Below are positions 17,449 through 25,137 of a stretch of 64,000 nt of DNA, in pieces. Within the stretch, counting starts at the first letter, position 1. Every line of letters starts with the position of its first letter. The translations under genes were made by a program, and so were the position numbers. A model generated the notes under the pieces. That model was not told the origin of the DNA. It saw nothing but the letters and a program-made list of their open reading frames with translations, and did not search any database. The stretch spans positions 12,089,001 through 12,153,000 of the forward strand of contig NZ_CP130630.1 of assembly GCF_030551255.1 (NCBI RefSeq), in the 5' to 3' direction. The DNA is from Streptomyces sp. NL15-2K. Its GTDB lineage: Bacteria; Actinomycetota; Actinomycetes; Streptomycetales; Streptomycetaceae.

Positions 17449-18102
17449 TCAGCCCAGCACCAGCGGGATCTTCGCGGCCATCGCACCCAACGCGGCTTTC
17501 TCGGCGTCCGTCGGCGCGCGACGTCCGGTCCCGACCAGCAGCGCGTCCTTGTCGGAGAACGACGCCGGAATCGGTGCCCCGGCGATCTTTTCCAGCGAGG
17601 CGCGGGCCGCCGCGAGGGTCTCGGCCGGCGGCTCGGCGGCCGAGGGGAGGTGCGCGATCAGGTCCAGGTGGTGCAACGTCCATTCCACGACGTACGCGGA
17701 CAGGTAGTCGCCGACGGTCAGCACTTTGTCCTGCGTACTGACTCGGACGCCAGGGTCGGCGAGTTCGGCGGCACGCCCGGCGGCGGAACCGACGTCGTCG
17801 AAATGGAACCTGAGCAGCGCCGGGTCGCCGTACGCGGCGGCCAGCCGGGGGATCAGTGCGTCGAGCGGATCCTCGCCGGTCGGGGGCTCGACAAGGTCCC
17901 AGTAGGTGACCGAGTCCGCGGTCGGCTCGGTTTCGGCGGGCGTGACCAGCGTGATCAGGACGTCCTGGGCGTCGATGATCAGGTGGCACACCAGGTCCCG
18001 CACGAGCCAGCCGGTACAGCCGGACGGCCGTTCCCAGTCCTGGTCGGAGAGTTCGTCGACCGCTGTCCGCAATGCCGTCCAAGAGCGTGAGAAGAGATCC
18101 AC
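17449..18102 (-). CDS. mycothiol-dependent maleylpyruvate isomerase family protein
   Basis: A 217-residue DinB/MDMPI-fold protein. The expected metal site is visible: His40 in RDLVCHLI, and Glu and His in VVEWTLHHLDL. The first helices read WERPSGCTGWLVRDLV, the usual opening of the TIGR03083-type group. Members use mycothiol for isomerisation or thiol transfer, but most of the group are uncharacterised, so the reaction is unknown. It is not next to a gentisate pathway, so a maleylpyruvate role should not be assumed. It is convergent with the SDR gene and monocistronic as far as can be seen. Confidence 0.8.
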   Translation of the reverse strand: MDLFSRSWTALRTAVDELSDQDWERPSGCTGWLVRDLVCHLIIDAQDVLITLVTPAETEPTADSVTYWDLVEPPTGEDPLDALIPRLAAAYGDPALLRFHFDDVGSAAGRAAELADPGVRVSTQDKVLTVGDYLSAYVVEWTLHHLDLIAHLPSAAEPPAETLAAARASLEKIAGAPIPASFSDKDALLVGTGRRAPTDAEKAALGAMAAKIPLVLG

Positions 18103-18356
18103 TCAGGCACGGTAGGCCGTACCGGGACGGCGGACAAACGCATTTGGACGGCTGACTCCCGTACCCGGGACGGTCGGATCCCGACGCCCGGCAGCCCCTG
18201 CACACCGCGCGCCGCGCCCGAGGCGCCCTGACCGTCGACGAAGCGGGTCAGGAACCTCTCGGCGACACATCGTGGCCGCGGCTCGGCCCGGACAGCGCCA
18301 AGCGTGAGCACAACTGTGCGTTCGACGCCGCCCGCGCGAAGCATCGCCGCAGGCGG

Positions 18357-18785
18357 CTACGTACCGGCGGTCATGGCGTCACGGACGAGCGCGGTGTCCA
18401 CGAACTGCTCGAAATGGACGATGAGTCCGCCGCGGACAGTGAAGTGGTGCGCGACCCGCACGTCGATCTCCTTGCCCGTGGCCTTGTTGGTCGCCGTATA
18501 GCGGGCGAGGACGACGACGTTCTCGCCGTCCACGACGTAGGTGTCGTCGTGGGCGGTCCAGTCGTCCCACTCCTGGGCGAGCCGCTCCATGACGTGCGAG
18601 GTGACGCCGTCGGGGGTGCGGTAGGTGCCGGCGAGGGGGAAGCCGGCCATCTCGGTCCACTCCACGTCCGGGGCGAGGGTGGCGCGCAGGGCCTTGAGGT
18701 CGCCGGCGGCCGAGGCGAGGTACTGGCGGCGTACGACGTCGGCGGGTGCGGGGGAGGTGGCGAAGTCGGTGTTCTCGTACGTCAT
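18357..18785 (-). CDS. SnoaL-like / nuclear transport factor 2 family protein
   Basis: A 142-residue NTF2-fold protein. The first helix is ADVVRRQYLASAAGDLKALRA, followed by LAPDVEWTEMAGFPLAGTYR and a C-terminal strand IVHFEQFVDTALV, as in SnoaL-like and ketosteroid-isomerase-like proteins. No catalytic residues can be fixed from sequence. The ATG at 18785 lies five bases after the stop of the MBL gene; an alternative GTG at 18800 would overlap it. The two genes are therefore coupled and under the MarR-type operator at 19693-19720. Confidence 0.8.
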   Translation of the reverse strand: MTYENTDFATSPAPADVVRRQYLASAAGDLKALRATLAPDVEWTEMAGFPLAGTYRTPDGVTSHVMERLAQEWDDWTAHDDTYVVDGENVVVLARYTATNKATGKEIDVRVAHHFTVRGGLIVHFEQFVDTALVRDAMTAGT

Positions 18786-18790
18786 GCCGG

Positions 18791-19597
18791 TCAGCCCCAC
18801 TTCATCTCGCCCTTGGCGACCTTCGCGCCGATCTGGGCGGCGATCCGCATGCCGTTGTCCGGGCAGCGCTTGACCAGGGCATCGGTCAGCGCGGCGCCGT
18901 CGGCCGCCTTGGCCAGTTCCTCCTCGAAGGCGAGGAGGTAGTCGCGGGTGGCGGTGATGGCGGAGGCGTCGGCGGGGGTACCGGGCAGGCGGTGGCCGGG
19001 GACGACCAGCCGCGGGTCGAGCGCGGACATCTCGTCCAGCAGACCGACCCAGGCGGCGCGGTCCTCGGGAGTGGGCGTGTCGGCGACCCAGACGTGCTCC
19101 TGCTGGAAGAGCAGGACACCTCCGAGGAGGGCACGCTGCTCGGCCTGCCAGAGGTAGTGGCGGTCGGGCAGGGCGGCCGGGCCGCCCTTGAGCTCGAAGC
19201 GGTGGCCTTCCAGGGTGAGGTCGCCGGTCAGCGGGGTGAGGCCGACCAGACGGGTGGGCAGGTTGGGGCCGAGGGTCTCCCAGGCCTTGAGCTTGCCTTC
19301 GTAGGAGTGCTGGATGTGCTCGATGACGATCGGGGTGGCGACGAACCGCGCGTCGGGGAAGGTGTCCGCGAGGACTTCGGCGCCGAAGTAGAAGTCGGGA
19401 TCGCCGTGGCTGACGAACACGGTGGTCAGCTTCTTGCCGGAGTCGAGGATCTCGGCGGCCAGGCGATGGCCGTCGGCCCGTGTGAAGCCGGCGTCGACGA
19501 GCAGGGCCTTGCTCTCGCCGGTGACGAGGGTGGCGGTCTTGTTCTTGCTGCCGGCGGGGAAGTCGAGGTCGAGGACCTTGAAGGAGAGGGTGCTCAT
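18791..19597 (-). CDS. MBL-fold hydrolase with degenerate metal motif
   Basis: A 268-residue metallo-beta-lactamase-fold protein. Strands KALLVDAGFTRAD and TVFVSHGDPDFYFG mark the fold, but the canonical HxHxDH motif reads SHGDPDFY: one His and both Asp remain, and the second and final His are lost. Later landmarks are WVADTPTPEDR and LVVPGHRLPG, with a His at the usual position. This pattern occurs in a branch of uncharacterised MBL proteins, so activity may be altered or single-metal. It heads an operon with the SnoaL-like gene. The promoter carries a perfect palindrome, and the MarR gene lies just upstream. Confidence 0.82.
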   Translation of the reverse strand: MSTLSFKVLDLDFPAGSKNKTATLVTGESKALLVDAGFTRADGHRLAAEILDSGKKLTTVFVSHGDPDFYFGAEVLADTFPDARFVATPIVIEHIQHSYEGKLKAWETLGPNLPTRLVGLTPLTGDLTLEGHRFELKGGPAALPDRHYLWQAEQRALLGGVLLFQQEHVWVADTPTPEDRAAWVGLLDEMSALDPRLVVPGHRLPGTPADASAITATRDYLLAFEEELAKAADGAALTDALVKRCPDNGMRIAAQIGAKVAKGEMKWG

Positions 19598-19692
19598 GAG
19601 TGCTCCTCAGAGGCGGGGGGAACGGCAGGCAGGGAAGGTGGGGTCAGGACAGGGTGCGGCGTCCGCCCGGTGCGGTACGCCCCCGCGAAGCA

Positions 19693-19720
19693 ACGTTATC
19701 TGACTCGTCAGATATTTCAA
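19693..19720 (-). promoter_or_regulatory. promoter of the MBL/SnoaL operon with embedded palindromic operator
   Basis: On the minus strand, TTGAAA (19715-19720) and TAACGT (19693-19698) lie 16 bases apart. The spacer holds the perfect palindrome ATCTGAC-TC-GTCAGAT (19698-19713). A repressor bound here would block polymerase. The nearest regulator gene is the MarR-type gene 103 bases further upstream. Confidence 0.65.
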
Positions 19721-19822
19721 TCAGGGCGCTCTGCCAGGTGTCGTCCGAGCCCTGAAACGGGGGCGCGGCACGCCATGCGCCGGCGGCACGGCAGTTCGTA
19801 CCCCGAGGCCGCGTCAGGCCGC

Positions 19823-20317
19823 TCAGGGCAGAAGCGGTAGGGAGCCGCCGGCCGAGTGGCTGAGGATCCGCAGGTCCTCGGCGAACCGTTCCCGGTGGGA
19901 AGCGGGCAGGGGCTCCAGGAAGTACCGCTTGATGTTCTCGACGTGGAGCCGGGAGGCGTGTACGGCCGTCTCCTCGCCGAGCGGGGTCAGCCGTACCAGC
20001 CGTCCTCGCCGGTCGCCCGGATCCGTGGCCCGTTCCACCAGCCCGGCCGTCTCCATCCGGTCCACCAGCCGAGTCACGCCGCCCGTGGTGAGCACCTGCT
20101 CGCGGCTGATCGTCCGCATCGACAGCCCCGGCCCGCCCGTCCGCGCCAGGATCAGCAGTACCTCGTACATCAGGTGGCTGATCCCGCACTCCTCCTCGAT
20201 CTTCCGGCCCAGGATGTACTCCAACCGGTTCGCGGCCCCCTGCAGTCGCCCGAAAGCCAGGACCAGCTCGTGGTCGGCCGCCTCCTTGGCGGTCGAGATC
20301 TCCTCATGCGCGCCCAC
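19823..20317 (-). CDS. MarR-family transcriptional regulator
   Basis: A 164-residue MarR protein. The dimerisation helices (VLAFGRLQGAANRLEYILGR) lead into the winged helix with MRTISREQVLTTGGVTRLVD as recognition region and DPGDRRGRLVRLTPLG as the wing, which carries the conserved Asp-Arg-Arg. It is upstream of and co-directional with the MBL/SnoaL pair, whose promoter spacer contains a palindrome of the size MarR dimers bind. It probably represses that operon and is relieved by a small ligand. GGAGGTGG precedes the ATG, and TAGGTT near 20347 may be its -10 box. Confidence 0.88.
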   Translation of the reverse strand: MGAHEEISTAKEAADHELVLAFGRLQGAANRLEYILGRKIEEECGISHLMYEVLLILARTGGPGLSMRTISREQVLTTGGVTRLVDRMETAGLVERATDPGDRRGRLVRLTPLGEETAVHASRLHVENIKRYFLEPLPASHRERFAEDLRILSHSAGGSLPLLP

Positions 20318-20464
20318 GCCACCTCCGTACGTTCATCACTCCGGAACCTACCCTGCGCGATCAGCCGGCGGCCGGTGCGCACAGGAGCCGAGGGTCCCCG
20401 CAGGGTCGACGTCTCAGCGAGATGTTGTGCGAAGTCTTGACGCGGCCCGTCCGGCACCGTAGAT

Positions 20465-20494
20465 ATGACTGCGCAGTCATGACAGCGCAGTCAT
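20465..20494. promoter_or_regulatory. palindromic operator with extra half-site
   Basis: ATGACTGCGCAGTCAT (20465-20480) is a perfect 16-bp palindrome, followed by a direct repeat of its half, GCGCAGTCAT, at 20485-20494. It lies between divergent MarR (-) and LacI (+) genes. This form is common for TetR- or LacI-type dimers. It may be the LacI protein's own site, but its distance from the LacI ATG (72 bases or more) also allows control of the MarR side. Confidence 0.55.
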
Positions 20495-20565
20495 ACAGCC
20501 GATCGAATGTGACCGCCCCGCTGGGACTGGCTAGGATTCGGGCTGTCGAACACCGGGAGACACCA

Positions 20566-21690
20566 ATGACGCGAGTGGGAGGACGGGGCGGAAGCCCCGC
20601 GCCGCGCAGCGTGGACGTGGCCCGGTTGGCCGGCGTCTCGCAGAAGACGGTGTCGAGGGTCCTCAACGGAGAGCGTTACGTCTCCGACGAGGTGCGCCGG
20701 CGTGTGCTCGAAGCGGCCGGGGAACTCGGCTACCGACTGAACAACGCGGCCAGGGCCCTGGCCTCCGGACGGACCCGCTCCATCGGCGTGGTCACGCTGG
20801 GGACCGCCCTGTACGGACCCGCCTCGCTCCTGATCGGCATCGAGCGCGCCGCACGGGACGCCGGATATGCGCTCCGGGTGGTCAACACCCTGGAAGGCGA
20901 CCCGGGAGGTGTCGTCGGCGCCGTGGAATCGCTCCTGGAACAGGGCGTGGACGGCATCGTCGTCTCCGAGCCGATCGACGAGGGAGCCGTCCCGCTCAGC
21001 GTCGACGTGCCGGTCCTGGTGCTCGGCGCACCGGCGGCGTTCGGCGGTCCCCGGGCGGTGGCCACGGGGGTCGGTGCCGAACTCCTGGCGCGGGTGGCGA
21101 CGGAACACCTGCTGGACCTGGGGCATGTGACGGTTCATCACCTCGCCGGTCCGCAGCGGTGGTTCGCCGCCCGTGACCGTCTCGCCGGCTGGCGCAGTGC
21201 CCTCACGGCGTACGGCAGGGAGCGGCCGGCCGTGCTCGTCGGCGACTGGTCGGCCGCGTCGGGATACGCGCTGGGCCGCGAGCTCGCCTGCGCCGGTGAT
21301 GCGACCGCGGTGTTCGCCGCCAACGACGACATGGCCATCGGTCTGATCCGCGCGCTGGTGGAAGCCGGTCTGAGCGTGCCGGACGACATCAGCGTGGTCG
21401 GCTTCGACGACATCCCCGTCGCCGCCTATGTGAGCCCTCCGCTGACCACGGTGCGTCAGCCGTTCGACGCCGTGGCGCACGAAGGGCTGCGGCTCCTGGT
21501 GCAGGCCATCGAGAAGCCGGACGTGGAGCTGCCCCCGGCCAACGACCCGCCGGTCGACCTCGTCCTGCGTGCCTCGACCGCGCCCCCGCCGCCCCGGAAC
21601 AAACCTGGGCACGGCCGCCGTACCGGCTCCCGGCCGCGCGGCGGAGCGCACGCACCCCCGGCGGCGGACGGCCCGCCCGCCCTCGACTGA
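20566..21690 (+). CDS. LacI-family transcriptional regulator
   Basis: A 374-residue LacI protein. The helix-turn-helix is SVDVARLAGVSQKTVSRVLN with the hinge NNAARALASGRTRSIGV. The periplasmic-binding-protein-like sensor domain follows, with AANDDMAIGLIRALVEAG and VVGFDDIPVAAYVSPPLTTV. About 45 extra Pro/Arg-rich residues extend the C-terminus. The start at 20566 is chosen because GGGAG precedes it and the motif begins at normal distance; earlier in-frame starts would run through the palindromic operator. It precedes the sugar ABC operon in the same direction and is its probable repressor, released by a galactoside. Confidence 0.9.
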   Translation: MTRVGGRGGSPAPRSVDVARLAGVSQKTVSRVLNGERYVSDEVRRRVLEAAGELGYRLNNAARALASGRTRSIGVVTLGTALYGPASLLIGIERAARDAGYALRVVNTLEGDPGGVVGAVESLLEQGVDGIVVSEPIDEGAVPLSVDVPVLVLGAPAAFGGPRAVATGVGAELLARVATEHLLDLGHVTVHHLAGPQRWFAARDRLAGWRSALTAYGRERPAVLVGDWSAASGYALGRELACAGDATAVFAANDDMAIGLIRALVEAGLSVPDDISVVGFDDIPVAAYVSPPLTTVRQPFDAVAHEGLRLLVQAIEKPDVELPPANDPPVDLVLRASTAPPPPRNKPGHGRRTGSRPRGGAHAPPAADGPPALD

Positions 21691-21968
21691 CCCGAACTCG
21701 CCGGCCCGGGCCCCACTCGCTCGCGGCCGGCGGTGAGCCCACCCGCGCTCACCACCCCGCACATCCCTCCACGACCGAGGACCTCCGCTGTCCGGCCCGC
21801 ACGGCGCGTGCCGGTCGCAGCTCGCGCGACGTACACCCGAGCGGGGCCGACCCGATGCCCCGGTAGCGACAACCGCGCCCAGCCTCTCCTTCCACCTCAT
21901 TCCTTTCCACCCGTGCGACGCGCCCTCGCCAGGCGTGCCGTCCCAACGCCCATCGGCGGGAGCTCACC

Positions 21969-23354
21969 ATGCCCGGATCCTTCGCCCACTCGTCCTCCAT
22001 GAGCCGTCGGCTCTTCCTCACCGCGACCGGAGCGGTGTCGCTCTCAGCCGCGCTGTCCGCCTGCGGTGGCAGCGACTCCGGCGGCTCGTCCGCCGCCACC
22101 AAGCCGGTCAGCCAGGCCGACATCGACAAAGCGATGAAGACGCCCACCCAGCTGACCTTCTGGACCTGGGCCCCGGACATCGCGCAGGAGGTCGCGCTCT
22201 TCGAGAAGAAGTACCCGGCCGTCAAGGTCAAGGTCGTCAACGCCGGCCAGGGAGTGGCCCACTACACCAAGCTGCGCACCGCGCTCAAGGCCGGCACCGG
22301 CGCCCCCGACCTGGCACAGATCGAGTACCAGGCGGTACCGACCTTCACGATCACCGACAGCCTGCTGGACCTGAGCCCGTACGGCGCGGCTGCGCTGAAG
22401 GACCAGTTCGTCGACTGGACGTGGGGGCAGGTCAGCGGCCCCGACGGCCAGATATGGGCGATCCCGCAGGACACCGGCCCGATGGGCATGCTCTACCGCA
22501 AGGACATCTTCGACAAGCACGGCATCCAAGTGCCCAGGACCTGGGACGAGTTCGCGGCGGCGGCACGCAAGCTCCACCAGGCCGACCCGGACGTCTACCT
22601 GACCAACCTGGCGGCGAACGAGCCGGCCGCCTGGCACGGCCTGATGTGGCAGGCGGGCGCCAAGCCGTACGCGACCTCCGGCAAGAGCACCCTGTCGATC
22701 GGCGTCGACGACGCCACCTCCAAGAAGCTCGCCGACTTCTGGGGCGGGCTCGCGAAGGAGGGCGTCATCAGCACCGACCCCGACTTCACCGACGCCTGGT
22801 ACGCCGGATTCAACAAGGCCAAGTACGCCACCTGGCTCACCGCCGCCTGGGGCCCCGCCTTCCTCTCCGGGTCGGCCAAGGCGACCTCCGGCAAGTGGCG
22901 GGCGGCGCCACTGCCTCAGTGGGACGCGTCCAAGCCGAGCTCCGGCAACTGGGGCGGCTCCACGACCGCGGTCGTGAAGTCCACCAAGAATCCGATCGCG
23001 GCGGCGTTGTTCGCCCAGTTCCTCAACAGCGACCCCGAGAGCGCGAAGATGTTCGCCACCAAGCAGCTCTTCTTCCCGGCGACCAAGGCCCTGCTCGCGG
23101 ACGCGAGTTTCACCGGCGACGCGCCCGCCTTCTACGGCGGCCAGAAGGTCAACCAGATCTTCGCCGACATCAGCGGCACGGTCTCGCCGTCCTTCCAGTG
23201 GCCGCCTTTCCTCGACCAGGTCGCCACGGACTGGACCGAGACCGTCGGCAAGTCCCTCGCCGACAAGGCGGACACCGCCGCGGCACTCGGCGCGTGGCAG
23301 TCGCGGATCACCACGTACGCCAAGAACCAGGGCTTCACCGTCAAGGGGGCGTGA
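21969..23354 (+). CDS. sugar ABC transporter substrate-binding lipoprotein
   Basis: A 461-residue family 1 extracellular solute-binding protein. The N-terminus has a twin-arginine-like signal SRRLFLTATGAVSLSAALSAC ending in a lipobox with the Cys to be lipidated, so it is anchored outside the membrane. Conserved parts include QLTFWTWAPDIAQEVALFEK and GTGAPDLAQIEYQAVP. It captures an oligosaccharide for the two permeases that follow; with a GH42 beta-galactosidase in the operon, a beta-galacto-oligosaccharide is likely (inference). No ATPase gene is present; actinobacterial systems often share an MsiK-type ATPase encoded elsewhere. Confidence 0.92.
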   Translation: MPGSFAHSSSMSRRLFLTATGAVSLSAALSACGGSDSGGSSAATKPVSQADIDKAMKTPTQLTFWTWAPDIAQEVALFEKKYPAVKVKVVNAGQGVAHYTKLRTALKAGTGAPDLAQIEYQAVPTFTITDSLLDLSPYGAAALKDQFVDWTWGQVSGPDGQIWAIPQDTGPMGMLYRKDIFDKHGIQVPRTWDEFAAAARKLHQADPDVYLTNLAANEPAAWHGLMWQAGAKPYATSGKSTLSIGVDDATSKKLADFWGGLAKEGVISTDPDFTDAWYAGFNKAKYATWLTAAWGPAFLSGSAKATSGKWRAAPLPQWDASKPSSGNWGGSTTAVVKSTKNPIAAALFAQFLNSDPESAKMFATKQLFFPATKALLADASFTGDAPAFYGGQKVNQIFADISGTVSPSFQWPPFLDQVATDWTETVGKSLADKADTAAALGAWQSRITTYAKNQGFTVKGA

Positions 23355-23355
23355 G

Positions 23356-24336
23356 ATGACCTCCCCCCAGTTCTCGACCGCGCTCGAACAGGGGGTACCC
23401 CCACCCACCGCGGCCGCCACCAAGGAATCGCGCAGGGCGGGACCGCCCCGCCGTCGCCCCGCCGGCCGCCCCCAACACCGGGCGGCGGGCCCCCTGTTCG
23501 TCGCACCGTTCCTGGTGCTGTTCCTGCTGCTCTTCCTCGCCCCGCTCGGCTACGCCGCCTACCTCAGCCTCTTCCAGGAACGCCTCGTCGGCGGCACGGT
23601 CTTCGTCGGAGTGGACAACTACCTCACCGCTCTCAAGGACCCGCTCCTTCGCCACGGAGTCGGCCGGGTCGCGCTGTTCTTCGTGATCCAGGTCCCCGTC
23701 ATGCTGCTGCTGGCGCTGCTGTTCGCCCTCGCGCTGGACAGCGGTCTGCTGCGGCTGGCCCGCGTGATCCGGCTGGGCATCTTCGTGCCGTACGCGGTCC
23801 CGAGCGTGGTCGCCACGCTGATGTGGGGCTACCTGTACGGACCGGACTTCGGGCCCTTCGCCCAGCTGAGCCGGAAACTGGATCTGCCGGCCCCGCAGTT
23901 CCTCACCGACAGCTGGATGCTCGGCAGCCTCGCGAACATCGTGACCTGGGAGTTCGTGGGCTACAACATGATCATTCTGAACGCGGCCCTGCGCACCGTT
24001 CCCCACGATCTGTACGAGGCGGCAGCGATGGACGGGGCGGGCGCCTGGCGGATCGCGTGGTCCATCAAACTGCCCGCGCTGAAGCCGGCGCTCCTGCTGA
24101 CCCTGCTGTTCTCCGTGATCGGCAGCTTCCAGCTGTCCAACGAACCGAGCCTGCTGATGAAGATCGCCCCGGACGTCATCAGCAGTTCCTACACCGCCAA
24201 CCTCTACGGCTACTCCCTCGCCTTCACCGGCCAGCAGGTCAACTACGCGGCCACGGTCTCGTTCCTGCTGGGCCTGGTCATCGTGATCGCCTCCTACGCC
24301 GTCCTGCTCACCGCGAACCGCAGGAGGACGCCATGA
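23356..24336 (+). CDS. sugar ABC transporter permease (MalF-like)
   Basis: A 326-residue permease with six predicted helices after a Pro/Arg-rich cytoplasmic N-terminus of about 40 residues. The coupling motif EAAAMDGAGAWRIAWSIKLP near residue 220 is the EAA loop that contacts the ATPase. The start is one base after the binding-protein stop, and its end overlaps the ATG of the second permease (ATGA). Domain order and spacing are normal. It should pair with the second permease, which is disrupted, so the transporter is probably inactive. Confidence 0.92.
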   Translation: MTSPQFSTALEQGVPPPTAAATKESRRAGPPRRRPAGRPQHRAAGPLFVAPFLVLFLLLFLAPLGYAAYLSLFQERLVGGTVFVGVDNYLTALKDPLLRHGVGRVALFFVIQVPVMLLLALLFALALDSGLLRLARVIRLGIFVPYAVPSVVATLMWGYLYGPDFGPFAQLSRKLDLPAPQFLTDSWMLGSLANIVTWEFVGYNMIILNAALRTVPHDLYEAAAMDGAGAWRIAWSIKLPALKPALLLTLLFSVIGSFQLSNEPSLLMKIAPDVISSSYTANLYGYSLAFTGQQVNYAATVSFLLGLVIVIASYAVLLTANRRRTP

Positions 24337-25137
24337 CCACGACCACCCCTGCGGCCACGGTCGCCCCGCCCACGGACCGTCCCCCCACCGCGCGTCGAGG
24401 AGCGCGCGCACCGTCGGCCCGGCGCCGCCGCAGCACCCCGCTGACGATCGCCATGCTGGCCGCCCTCGCCTACTTCCTCCTGCCGCTGTTCTGGCTGCTC
24501 GTCGCCTCCACCAAGAGCACCCAGGACCTCTTCAACACCTTCGGCCTGTGGTTCTCCCGCGCCCCGCAACTGCTGACGAACATCCGGGCGACCTTCACCC
24601 AGGACGACGGGGTCTTCGCGCACTGGCTGCTCAACACGGCCGTGTACGCGGGCGTCAGCGCGCTGGGCGCCGCACTGCTCGCGGCCGCCGCCGGTTACGG
24701 CTTCGCCAAATTCCGGTTCCGCGGCGACCGCGCCGCCTTCAACCTCGTACTCGGCGCCGTCATGGTCCCGGCCACGGCCCTGGCGATCCCGACGTACCTG
24801 TTGTTCGCCAAGGTCGGCCTGGTCAACACGCCCTGGGCGATCATCCTGCCGTCCCTCGTGAACCCCTTCGGTCTCTACCTGATGCGCGTCTACGCCGAGG
24901 ACGCCGTACCGGACAGCCTCCTGGAGGCCGCCCGCATCGACGGGGCGGGCGAGGTACGGATCTTCTTCCGGATCGCCCTCAGACTGCTGGCCCCGGGCCT
25001 GGTGACCGTCCTGCTCTTCACACTCGTGGCGACCTGGAACAACTACTTCCTGCCGCTGATCATGCTCAACGACCCGAAGCTGTACCCCATCACGGTCGGG
25101 CTGTCCTCCTGGGCCGCCCAGGCCCAGAACGGCGGGG

